From: JASFEQ01 sp050122535
GTDB taxonomy: Bacteria > Desulfobacterota > DSM-4660 > Desulfatiglandales > HGW-15
Direction: 5' to 3'
DNA: 5,540 nt
Assembly (NCBI GenBank): GCA_050122535.1
Contig: JASFIT010000327.1
Location: 1-5,540 of the forward strand
Under the pieces are notes generated by a model, which worked only from the letters and a program-made list of their open reading frames with translations, searched no databases and was not told the origin of the DNA. The position numbers and the translations under genes are program-made. Positions 1-5,540 of the stretch are shown here, in pieces; position 1 is the first letter of the stretch, and each line of letters begins with the position of its first letter.

Positions 1-726
1 TCTTCTGCCGTAGATCTCTTCTTTCAGTTTCTCGATGGCAAATCTGGAACCAGAGCCAACAGCATCCTCTGTTCTCTTTTTCAGGTCCAAAGCATACGCA
101 TATATTCTATCCGGTACAGTCCTCAGCTCCCCCGATTCATAACGCTCCGACCACTGGTTCAATATACGGGAGGGATTAACGTCCAAAGTTTCCCCCAGGT
201 AGTCCAAGACAGGCCTTATCTCCTCATAATCGACCCTTTCTTCTTCACCCATCCGGTCCAATTCTCGTATTCCTTTTTCTATTTCTGGCCTGCCAAACCC
301 GTGACCCAAGAATTTCTGCTCCATGATTCTCTCAAGTCTTCGATCAATGCTCCTTATCTCCCCACTGAAGATTCTATAGTCCACTTTCTTGAATTTCTTG
401 CCCTTGTAGAATTCCTCATAAAGATCCGACTCTGTTACGTCATCGTTCAAAAACAGCCATAGTCTAACCATGTCCCTGAAGAAATTTCCATCCACCCTTT
501 TGGGCACCTGATAAGGGGGGTCGTCTCCGAATATTCTCCTGTAATCGGTTTTAGAAAGGGAGTGGATCCTTCCGTGGACGAGATTATAGACCAAGTTATA
601 GGACAAGCCCTTTACTGTGGCCAATTCAGAGACTGTCCCAGGAAAGATTTTATCAAAGAAATTCCTGAGGATTCCATCAGTCAGTGTTATTCTCTGCGGA
701 TGGGAAGTTTCTACTTTTTCATGCAT
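1..726 (-). CDS. Uncharacterised protein with repeated HTH-like motifs (C-terminus beyond window)
   Basis: A minus-strand frame runs without a stop from an in-frame TAG at 817-819 to the left edge, so the gene is 3'-partial. I start it at the ATG at 724-726 because a GAGGG Shine-Dalgarno (734-738) lies 7 nt upstream; a GTG at 796-798 is also in frame. The visible 242 residues are charged and apparently soluble, with no signal peptide or membrane segment. Residues 31-57 (beginning TVSELATVKGLSYNLVYN) read like a Cro/XRE-type helix-turn-helix. The tail of that unit, HGRIHSL followed by Y and I (51-66), recurs in degenerate form as SGEIRSI (121-135) and SGELRTV (198-213), about 70-77 residues apart, which suggests a chain of HTH-like units. 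I do not recognise the family and assign no function. DNA binding is an inference from the motif only. The smooth coding sense over 726 bp makes a real gene very likely. Confidence 0.82.
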   Translation of the reverse strand, partial: MHEKVETSHPQRITLTDGILRNFFDKIFPGTVSELATVKGLSYNLVYNLVHGRIHSLSKTDYRRIFGDDPPYQVPKRVDGNFFRDMVRLWLFLNDDVTESDLYEEFYKGKKFKKVDYRIFSGEIRSIDRRLERIMEQKFLGHGFGRPEIEKGIRELDRMGEEERVDYEEIRPVLDYLGETLDVNPSRILNQWSERYESGELRTVPDRIYAYALDLKKRTEDAVGSGSRFAIEKLKEEIYGRR

Positions 727-806
727 GCCACGGCCCTCAAGAACGAGAGATGGGGTTTGAGGTTTCCCTATTTGTTTCGAGGGGATATATCCTATCACTC
801 TAGTAG

Positions 807-834
807 AAATTAAGCTCTAACTCCGGTGTGTCAA
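807..834 (-). promoter_or_regulatory. Candidate sigma-70-type promoter for the left-edge gene
   Basis: Read on the minus strand, a perfect TTGACA (829-834) is followed after 16 bp by TAATTT (807-812), a weak -10 match of 3/6. It lies about 80 bp upstream of the preferred ATG and would drive the unknown gene. The -10 is poor and such matches arise by chance, so this is only a candidate. Confidence 0.3.
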
Positions 835-920
835 GGCTCGGAGGTCAAGATCTCGCCAAGCTTAGGCTCGTCAGAAGGCGGGGAGCGGGCATCCAGGTAT
901 TAAGCATCTTATGCAGATTA

Positions 921-975
921 TCTGGATTCCCGCTGGAGTCTATCCCGCACTCGATGCGGGACGGGAATGACAGAG
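921..975. repeat. Nested palindromic repeat (dispersed element type)
   Basis: Two stems are nested. The outer pair is ATTCCCG (926-932) with CGGGAAT (962-968). The inner pair is TCCCGCA (943-949) with TGCGGGA (955-961), enclosing a 5-nt loop. The right arms of both stems are contiguous, while the left arms are separated by 10 nt. Pairing continues imperfectly outward (TCTG at 921-924 against CAGA at 971-974). The core, a TGGATTCCCGC...GGGAATGACAG arrangement, matches a type of intergenic palindrome I know to be scattered in many proteobacterial genomes. Membership of a repeat family cannot be shown from one copy. It lies in the gene-free stretch between two minus-strand genes and could also act as an RNA hairpin between them. 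Confidence 0.6.
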
Positions 976-1115
976 GATGCCAACTATCCCCGTTGTGAAA
1001 AACGAGGCATTCTGGAACATTCTCGTAAGTTGGAGTGAAATTAAGGCTTTTCTTTGGATAAGGGTGTTATTGGGTACGAAGGGTTTGAGCGGGGTTTGAT
1101 GAATGCCTCTAGCAT

Positions 1116-2657
1116 TCACTTATATTGCTTCGGGTTTATGCTGTATTTCCTCACTTTGTATCCGAAGATTCGCTCGGTGGTTTCCAGATTCTTGGCGGCC
1201 TGTCTCATATTTCCGCGACTGCTTTTCAATGCGTCAATCAGCAAATCCCTCTCAAATCTCTCAATGGCGTCATTCAAGGATTGGGACTGATGTGTCCCCG
1301 TATCTTCAGCCGTTTGCAGCGTGGGGGGAAGATGGTAGCTGTGAATCACCTGGTCATCGCACAGGAGAACCGCCCGTTCCATGCAGTTTTCCAATTCCCT
1401 GACATTTCCTGGCCAGTGGTATTGTGCGAGGGCATCGATTGCCGGCGTGGAAATTCTCTTTATATCCTTGTCATATTCCTGCGCATACTTCTCAAGGAAA
1501 TAGTCGGCCAGCAGAAGCACATCTGCCTCCCGCTCCCTCAAGCCAGGCAGATAGATGGGGTATACGTTCAGACGGTAGAATAGGTCTTCACGAAAGGTGC
1601 CTTGTTCAACGGCACTGGCAAGGTCTTTGTTGGTGGCGGCAATGAGGCGCACATTGACCTTGATGGTCTTGGTTCCGCCCACCCTTTCCAGTTCCCTTTC
1701 CTGCAGAACCCGCAGCAGTTTGCCCTGGCTTTCCAGGGCAAGTGCCCCAATTTCATCCAGAAAAATAGTCCCTCCATTGGCCAGTTCAAATTTCCCTTCT
1801 TTCTGCCGATCGGCTCCGGTAAAGGCACCTTTCTCATGGCCAAACAGCTCCGCTTCCACCAGGTTGGCAGGTAATGCAGCGCAATTCACCTTTACCAAGG
1901 GCTTGTCTGCTCGTAGGCTGTTGTAATGGATGGCGTTGGCAACCAGTTCCTTTCCAGTCCCGCTCTCCCCGAGCAGAAGCACTGAGGCATTACTCTTGGC
2001 CACCTGGTTGATGAGGTGGAAGACCTCCTGCATCTTGCGGCTATTGCCTATGATATTGCTGAAACTGTATCTTTTGCTAAGTTCCTTTCTCAGCCTTAGG
2101 TTTTCGTCCCTGAGTTCATCCTTTTCCCTGTTGATCTTCTCCAGCAAAGCCGCCTTCTGGGCGATCAAGCCACTAATTATGGTCAAGAGCCGCAAATCTT
2201 CTTCCATCGGAGAGGATCCTTCGGGGATGCGGTCCGCACTGAGCGCTCCGATCACCCTGCGCCCCTCTTTTATGGGCACACAAATAAAGGAAATCTTCGA
2301 TTTGTCCATGCGGCTTCTGGCCCCTGTTTTGTCCAGAAAGAGCGGCTCTTCTTTTATTTGCGGGACCGCCATAGGGCGCCCGGACTCGATGACCCGGCCT
2401 GTGACGCCCTCTCCCAGCTTGTAGCGCCCCTTGGTTTTTGCCGTCTTCGAAATACCATGGGCCACTTCTATGTGAATTTCCGACGTATCAGGATTTAAAA
2501 GCGTGATAGAACCACGTTTCATGCCCAGATGCTCTGAGAGCAGATCAAGAACCCGATAAAGGGCCTTTCTGAGATCCAGGGTAGAATGTATGGCCTTTGT
2601 AATCTCATAGAGGCATGCAATTTCATCCGGTTTGGGGCTGGGTTCCTTAGAGTTCAT
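1116..2657 (-). CDS. NifA-subfamily sigma-54-dependent transcriptional activator (GAF / AAA+ / Fis HTH)
   Basis: An enhancer-binding protein that uses ATP hydrolysis to open promoters bound by sigma-54 RNA polymerase. Numbering from the upstream ATG at 2676-2678, it has an N-terminal GAF sensor (about 25-177), with GEGVTGRVIESGRPMAVPQI resembling the NifA GAF. A coiled-coil linker follows (about 176-200), then the AAA+ domain (206-375) with Walker A GESGTGKE (237-244), the sigma-54 contact loop GAFTGA (284-289), Walker B TIFLDE (304-309), sensor I ending AATN (to 350), arginine-finger region FREDLFYRL (362-370) and WPGNVRELE (422-430). A Fis-type HTH (466-515) ends the protein. All catalytic motifs are intact. 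I prefer the ATG at 2655-2657 (513 aa) because AGGA lies 9 nt upstream, whereas the ATG at 2676-2678 has no ribosome site. It lacks the CxxxxC of oxygen-sensitive rhizobial NifA. With no nif genes in view, the regulon is unknown. Confidence 0.93.
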   Translation of the reverse strand: MNSKEPSPKPDEIACLYEITKAIHSTLDLRKALYRVLDLLSEHLGMKRGSITLLNPDTSEIHIEVAHGISKTAKTKGRYKLGEGVTGRVIESGRPMAVPQIKEEPLFLDKTGARSRMDKSKISFICVPIKEGRRVIGALSADRIPEGSSPMEEDLRLLTIISGLIAQKAALLEKINREKDELRDENLRLRKELSKRYSFSNIIGNSRKMQEVFHLINQVAKSNASVLLLGESGTGKELVANAIHYNSLRADKPLVKVNCAALPANLVEAELFGHEKGAFTGADRQKEGKFELANGGTIFLDEIGALALESQGKLLRVLQERELERVGGTKTIKVNVRLIAATNKDLASAVEQGTFREDLFYRLNVYPIYLPGLREREADVLLLADYFLEKYAQEYDKDIKRISTPAIDALAQYHWPGNVRELENCMERAVLLCDDQVIHSYHLPPTLQTAEDTGTHQSQSLNDAIERFERDLLIDALKSSRGNMRQAAKNLETTERIFGYKVRKYSINPKQYK

Positions 2658-2740
2658 GGGCAAAAGTCCTGCGATCATAGGGGTGTTATGGAAAGGGCCC
2701 TCCTCATATCCTCAGAGAAGGGTGTAACGGACATGCCCCA

Positions 2741-2769
2741 AAAATACAAAAATGTAGGAAAATGTGCAA
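2741..2769 (-). promoter_or_regulatory. Possible promoter of the NifA-like regulator gene
   Basis: On the minus strand TTGCAC (2764-2769), 17 bp, then TATTTT (2741-2746) gives a -35/-10 pair with ideal spacing but mediocre matches (3/6 and 4/6). It would leave a leader of roughly 75 nt before the preferred ATG at 2655-2657. No GG-N10-GC sigma-54 promoter was found in this spacer, so the gene does not appear to be sigma-54-autoactivated from here. Confidence 0.25.
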
Positions 2770-2866
2770 ACCTTTTTTAGAAATATAAGGGACGGTCCTG
2801 TCTGCTTTTGTCTCTCATATTTAATAGAACCCGTACTGGTCCTCCCCAAAAAATGCATAAATTACT

Positions 2867-2899
2867 CATAGTATGTCGAAATTTTCTCGACATACTATG
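2867..2899. promoter_or_regulatory. 33-bp palindrome, candidate AbiEi operator
   Basis: Two perfect 13-bp inverted arms, CATAGTATGTCGA (2867-2879) and TCGACATACTATG (2887-2899), flank a 7-nt AT-rich centre (AATTTTC). The site ends 74 bp before the preferred start of the antitoxin gene. AbiEi-family antitoxins are known to repress their own operon by binding inverted repeats in the promoter, so this is the natural operator candidate; the assignment is by position and symmetry. It is not a terminator, since neither strand has a T-run directly after the stem. It could also affect the divergent regulator gene, whose start is about 210 bp away. Confidence 0.7.
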
Positions 2900-2973
2900 C
2901 TTGAAAATGTTATTTTTATCTAACCTCGGTCTCCCTGATGGTACAATCAAAACCTCAAACAATTGGAATTGAA

Positions 2974-3639
2974 ATGATCGAAACTATAAGAAAGGAGATA
3001 CCGCAAGAAGAGTTCGACTACCAGACGCTTCTGAACTGCCTCAAGGATTACGCTCGTCCAAGAGACAAGATTTCAGACCTTCTTCACAAGGGCGTCATCA
3101 TAAGGGTCAAGAAAGGTCTTTACGTTTTTGGCGAAGGGTACCGCAGCAAGCCTTATTCGAGGGAGATCTTGGCTAACCTCATCTATGGGCCCTCATACAT
3201 ATCTCTAGATTATGCCCTGCAGCATCATGCTTTAATCCCGGAGCGCGTGGAAGCAGTGACCTCAGTAAGCACTGGACGGTCCCGCAGGTTCTCTACACCG
3301 GTTGGCGTTTTCACCTATCGGATGATTCCTCTTCAGGCCTACCGTATCGGAATGGACCGGGTCGAGATAGGTGATGGCCGCGCCTTTCTGATGGCTACTC
3401 CTGAAAAAGCACTTGCCGATAAGCTCTATGACGGTCGAGGGACGGGGATCAAAACTCAAAAGGAATTGACCAAATACCTTGAAGAAAGCCTCCGAATTGA
3501 TCCGGCAGCGCTGAGGGATCTGAGGCCAACCGACCTCGATGCAATTGCTCAAGGCTACCGGTCTCATAAGATCAGGTTGCTAAAAAATCTAGTTAGCCGC
3601 ATCCGCCGAAAAATGGAAAAGGAAAAAGTCGATGCATGA
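2974..3639 (+). CDS. abiEi: AbiEi-family antitoxin (winged helix), type IV toxin-antitoxin
   Basis: Predicted antitoxin and autorepressor of an AbiE module. Numbering from the upstream in-frame ATG at 2938, residues 17-65 form a winged-helix DNA-binding unit (FDYQTLL ... PRDKISDLLHKGVIIRVKKG, then LYVFG). Next comes the conserved AbiEi core at about 70-165, with YISLDYALQHHALIPE (87-102), VTSVSTGRSRRFSTPVG (107-123) and the hallmark ATPEKALADKL (153-163). The C-terminal part (172-225) is helical and basic. I prefer the ATG at 2974, giving 221 aa, because GGA lies 6 nt upstream and the family's N-terminus begins near here; the ATG at 2938 has no ribosome site but cannot be excluded. The gene overlaps the toxin gene by 8 bp, so the two are co-transcribed and probably translationally coupled. 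Regulation is likely through the palindrome at 2867-2899. The family call is firm; neutralising activity is inferred. Confidence 0.9.
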   Translation: MIETIRKEIPQEEFDYQTLLNCLKDYARPRDKISDLLHKGVIIRVKKGLYVFGEGYRSKPYSREILANLIYGPSYISLDYALQHHALIPERVEAVTSVSTGRSRRFSTPVGVFTYRMIPLQAYRIGMDRVEIGDGRAFLMATPEKALADKLYDGRGTGIKTQKELTKYLEESLRIDPAALRDLRPTDLDAIAQGYRSHKIRLLKNLVSRIRRKMEKEKVDA

Positions 3640-4498
3640 TGCCATAGCACGCATGCTTTCCAAATATGATTGCGAGGGGCTCAACGATTACATAAATGCC
3701 TTAAGGGAAATTTTACAGGAAGTAGCTCTTTTGGGTCTTTGGCGCAGCAAGTTCTTTGAAAAAGGGGCCTTCTATGGAGGAACCGCCCTGCGTATTCTGT
3801 ATGGCTTGGACCGTTTCTCTGAAGACATAGATTTCTCTTTGCTCGAGCCGTTGGATGCTTTTGAGCTTACCAGTTATACAACATTTTTGCAGAAAGAGAT
3901 CAAAGGCTTCGGCTTTGAAGTGCAGGTTGAAAGGATAGACAAGGCGATACAGACACCGGTCCAATCGGCCTTTCTCAAGGCAAATACCCGAAATCAACTG
4001 CTCACTATCGGGATAGGTGAGGATATACTGCATCAAGTCCCTAAGGGTCAGATTTTGAAGATCAAGCTCGAGGTGGATACCGATCCACCTCCAGGATTTG
4101 AAACCCAGACACGCTACCTTTTACAGCCCATTCCTTTTGCAGTACGCGCCTTTGTGCTTCCGGACCTGTTTGCTGGCAAAATGCACGCGATTCTCTGCCG
4201 GAAATGGAAAAGCAGGGTTAAAGGGCGAGACTGGTATGACCTCGTGTGGTACGCAGCCAATCATCCCGAGCTTCACCTCCACCATCTTGAGCAGCGGATG
4301 CGCCAAACTAGACATTGGAGAGGCGATTCACCTTTGACATCAGAGAAGTTCAAGGATCTGTTAGCTAATGCGGTAAACCATTTGGATGTAGACCAGGCCC
4401 GCAAGGAGGTAGAGCCTTTCATCAAGAAGCCGGAAAACTTATCCATCTGGTCCCGCGAGTTTTTCTTGGAGGTTGCTTCAAGGATTAAGTTTGTCTAG
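3632..4498 (+). CDS. abiEii: AbiEii-family nucleotidyltransferase toxin, type IV toxin-antitoxin
   Basis: 288-residue toxin component of the DNA polymerase beta-like nucleotidyltransferase superfamily. Catalytic motif I is present as GGTALR (49-54) followed by RFSEDIDF (61-68), in which D65 and D67 are the metal-binding DxD pair. The next strand gives KIKLEVD (143-149), and motifs III/IV are seen in PDLFAGKMHA (177-186, K183) and KGRDWYDL (197-204). All expected motifs are intact and the length is usual for the family, so the protein should be active. The ATG at 3632 overlaps the antitoxin's TGA (3637-3639) and has AAGGA 8 nt upstream, inside the antitoxin gene. Known relatives transfer nucleotides to RNA targets such as tRNA or bind GTP, arresting growth; abortive phage infection is the classic phenotype. 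The target here cannot be deduced. It runs convergently toward purF. Confidence 0.92.
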   Translation: MHDAIARMLSKYDCEGLNDYINALREILQEVALLGLWRSKFFEKGAFYGGTALRILYGLDRFSEDIDFSLLEPLDAFELTSYTTFLQKEIKGFGFEVQVERIDKAIQTPVQSAFLKANTRNQLLTIGIGEDILHQVPKGQILKIKLEVDTDPPPGFETQTRYLLQPIPFAVRAFVLPDLFAGKMHAILCRKWKSRVKGRDWYDLVWYAANHPELHLHHLEQRMRQTRHWRGDSPLTSEKFKDLLANAVNHLDVDQARKEVEPFIKKPENLSIWSREFFLEVASRIKFV

Positions 4499-4594
4499 GG
4501 AAATTCCCGCTCAGGAATCGATTAGGTTGCAGGGTTCGGAGGGATTTGGAGAAGAGGGACTCTACAATGAAAGTTGGAATCCATGGTAGGGTAA
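4499..4594. other. Convergent spacer between abiEii and purF
   Basis: 96 bp between two genes transcribed toward each other. It contains only a tiny GGGAA-A-TTCCC symmetry (4498-4508) and no stem followed by a T-run, so I see no bidirectional intrinsic terminator. Termination here may be factor-dependent or absent. Confidence 0.5.
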
Positions 4595-5540
4595 TTACTC
4601 AAGGCAGTATTTATTGAAGTCTCCATCTATGGGAACGGGATATTCCCCATCGAAGCAGGCCAGGCAGAGGTCTTTTCTGGGAATATGGGTCGCCTGCACA
4701 AGGTTGTCCGCATGCAGGTATCCAAGGCTATCCAGGCCGATAAAATCTCGGATCTCTTCTACCGATTTTTCAGCAGCAATCAGCTCACCCCTCGTGGAGA
4801 AGTCAATCCCGTAATGACAGGGGAATCGGTGGGGGGGACAACTGACCAGCATGTGAACCTCACGGGCCCCAATATTTCGTAATGTCTTAATCCTTGTTCG
4901 GGCGGTGGTGCCTCTAATTATAGAGTCCTCTATGATCAGAACACGCTGATTTTTAAGCAGTTCCCTTACGGGATTGAGTTTGACCATGACACCGAAATCC
5001 CGCATGCTCTGGGAGGGCTCGATAAAGGTCCTTCCCACATAATGGTTTCTAATGACACCCATCTCCAGCGGAAGACCGGAAGATTGGGCATACCCAATGG
5101 CTGCATAGTTCCCCGAATCGGGGAAAGGCATGACCAAATCCACCTCAACAGGGAACTCCTTGGAAAGAAGCTCACCCTGTTTTTTGCGAAAGAGATACAC
5201 ATTTTGCCCATAAACATTGCTGTCAGGCCGAGAAAAATAGATGAGCTCAAAGATACACTGGGCCTTTCTGCACTCTGTCTCTAATTGGATACTCCTTAGG
5301 CCGTTCTTGTTGATGATCAGTATCTCGCCCGGTTCCACATCTCTCACATACTCTGCCTGTACGAGATCAAGGGCACAGGTCTCAGAGGTCACCACATAGC
5401 CGGAATTCAGACTTCCAAGGCATAGAGGTCGGAATCCATGGGGATCTCGCACCGCGATGAGGGCATCCTCGGTCATGATGATCATGGAGTAGGCACCTCT
5501 AACCTGCTTCATGGTTTGAAGCATGGCCTGTTCGAATCCC
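4595..5540 (-). CDS. purF: Amidophosphoribosyltransferase PurF, 5'-partial
   Basis: First committed step of purine synthesis: PRPP plus glutamine gives 5-phosphoribosylamine, in the cytoplasm. The frame stays open to the right edge (GFEQA precedes the Met at 5522-5524), so the start and the N-terminal glutaminase cysteine lie outside. The 314 visible residues are roughly two thirds of a usual PurF of about 470. Recognisable blocks, numbered from that Met, are VRDPHGFRPLCLG (25-37), PFPDSGNYAAIGYAQ (133-147), the YVGRTFIEPSQSMRDFG loop (162-178), KLNPVREL (182-189) and the PRPP-binding IIEDSIIRGTT (197-207, with ED in place of the commoner DD). Cysteines C90, C236, C287 and C290 match the four [4Fe-4S] ligands of the Bacillus subtilis-type enzyme. 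The natural C-terminus and TAA are at 4595-4597. No neighbouring purine gene is visible. Confidence 0.96.
   Translation of the reverse strand, partial: GFEQAMLQTMKQVRGAYSMIIMTEDALIAVRDPHGFRPLCLGSLNSGYVVTSETCALDLVQAEYVRDVEPGEILIINKNGLRSIQLETECRKAQCIFELIYFSRPDSNVYGQNVYLFRKKQGELLSKEFPVEVDLVMPFPDSGNYAAIGYAQSSGLPLEMGVIRNHYVGRTFIEPSQSMRDFGVMVKLNPVRELLKNQRVLIIEDSIIRGTTARTRIKTLRNIGAREVHMLVSCPPHRFPCHYGIDFSTRGELIAAEKSVEEIRDFIGLDSLGYLHADNLVQATHIPRKDLCLACFDGEYPVPIDGDFNKYCLE

Larger units (their letters stand above)
727..1115. other. Gene-free spacer between unknown gene and NifA-like regulator
   Basis: About 390 bp with no convincing coding sense on either strand. It holds the candidate promoter at 807-834, the nested palindrome at 921-975, and a 7-bp hairpin (TGAATGC 1100-1106 / GCATTCA 1112-1118) that overlaps the stop codon of the regulator gene. 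That hairpin lacks a following T-run on the minus strand, so it is not a clear intrinsic terminator. I see no tRNA, riboswitch or transposase remnant here. Confidence 0.6.

Noticed and set aside
562..813. Plus-strand open frame of 83 codons at the left
   Set aside because: The minus strand codes continuously across 1-726 with a good ribosome site, while this frame has no upstream Shine-Dalgarno and no family resemblance.
1100..1118. Hairpin TGAATGC / GCATTCA at the end of the regulator gene as a terminator
   Set aside because: The stem is only 7 bp and there is no T-run downstream on the minus strand.
1930..2424. Plus-strand open frame of 164 codons
   Set aside because: It lies entirely antisense to the GAF/AAA+ part of the NifA-like gene, has a low-complexity Ser/Leu-rich composition and no recognisable domain; typical shadow frame.
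2777..2962. Minus-strand 61-codon frame upstream of abiEi
   Set aside because: It runs through the operator palindrome and AT-rich promoter DNA, with no ribosome site or recognisable sequence.
2658..2973. Sigma-54 promoter for the divergent genes
   Set aside because: A TTGCA core occurs at 2765-2769 on the minus strand, but no GG is found at the required spacing upstream.
4498..4508. GGGAA-A-TTCCC symmetry after abiEii
   Set aside because: A 5-bp stem with a 1-nt loop cannot form a useful hairpin, and no T-tract follows.
1..5540. CRISPR array, tRNA, rRNA or transposase gene
   Set aside because: No regularly spaced direct repeats, no cloverleaf or rRNA-like sequence, and no transposase or integrase motifs were seen on either strand.

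Overview
The window looks like chromosomal DNA from an anaerobic bacterium, most plausibly a deltaproteobacterial (Desulfobacterota-type) lineage. This rests on a PurF carrying all four iron-sulphur cysteines, a NifA-type sigma-54 activator, and a dispersed palindrome of the kind common in such genomes. No marker gene is present, so the assignment is tentative.

Layout from left to right. Positions 1-726 (minus) hold the first 242 residues of an unrecognised protein that runs off the left edge. It contains three spaced, degenerate copies of a short motif resembling the end of a helix-turn-helix. Positions 727-1115 contain no gene, only a nested palindromic repeat (about 921-975) and a candidate promoter for the left-hand gene. 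Positions 1116-2657 (minus) encode a full-length GAF / AAA+ / Fis-HTH sigma-54-dependent activator of the NifA subfamily. No nif gene is in view. The divergent spacer that follows (2658-2973) contains a possible promoter for the activator, a GGGACGGTCC-type motif and a striking 33-bp palindrome with 13-bp perfect arms (2867-2899).

Directly downstream of that palindrome is a compact two-gene plus-strand operon, 2974-4498, with an 8-bp overlap. It encodes an AbiEi-family winged-helix antitoxin followed by an AbiEii-family nucleotidyltransferase toxin, which together form an intact type IV (AbiE) toxin-antitoxin module. The palindrome is the obvious candidate operator for AbiEi autorepression. 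After a 96-bp gap, the C-terminal two thirds of amidophosphoribosyltransferase (purF, minus) converge on the toxin and leave the window at the right edge.

The regulator and purF are chromosomal functions. The AbiE pair, with its own operator, looks like a small self-contained defence or stability cassette placed between them. The points most worth following are the operator palindrome and the repeat-containing unknown protein at the left edge.
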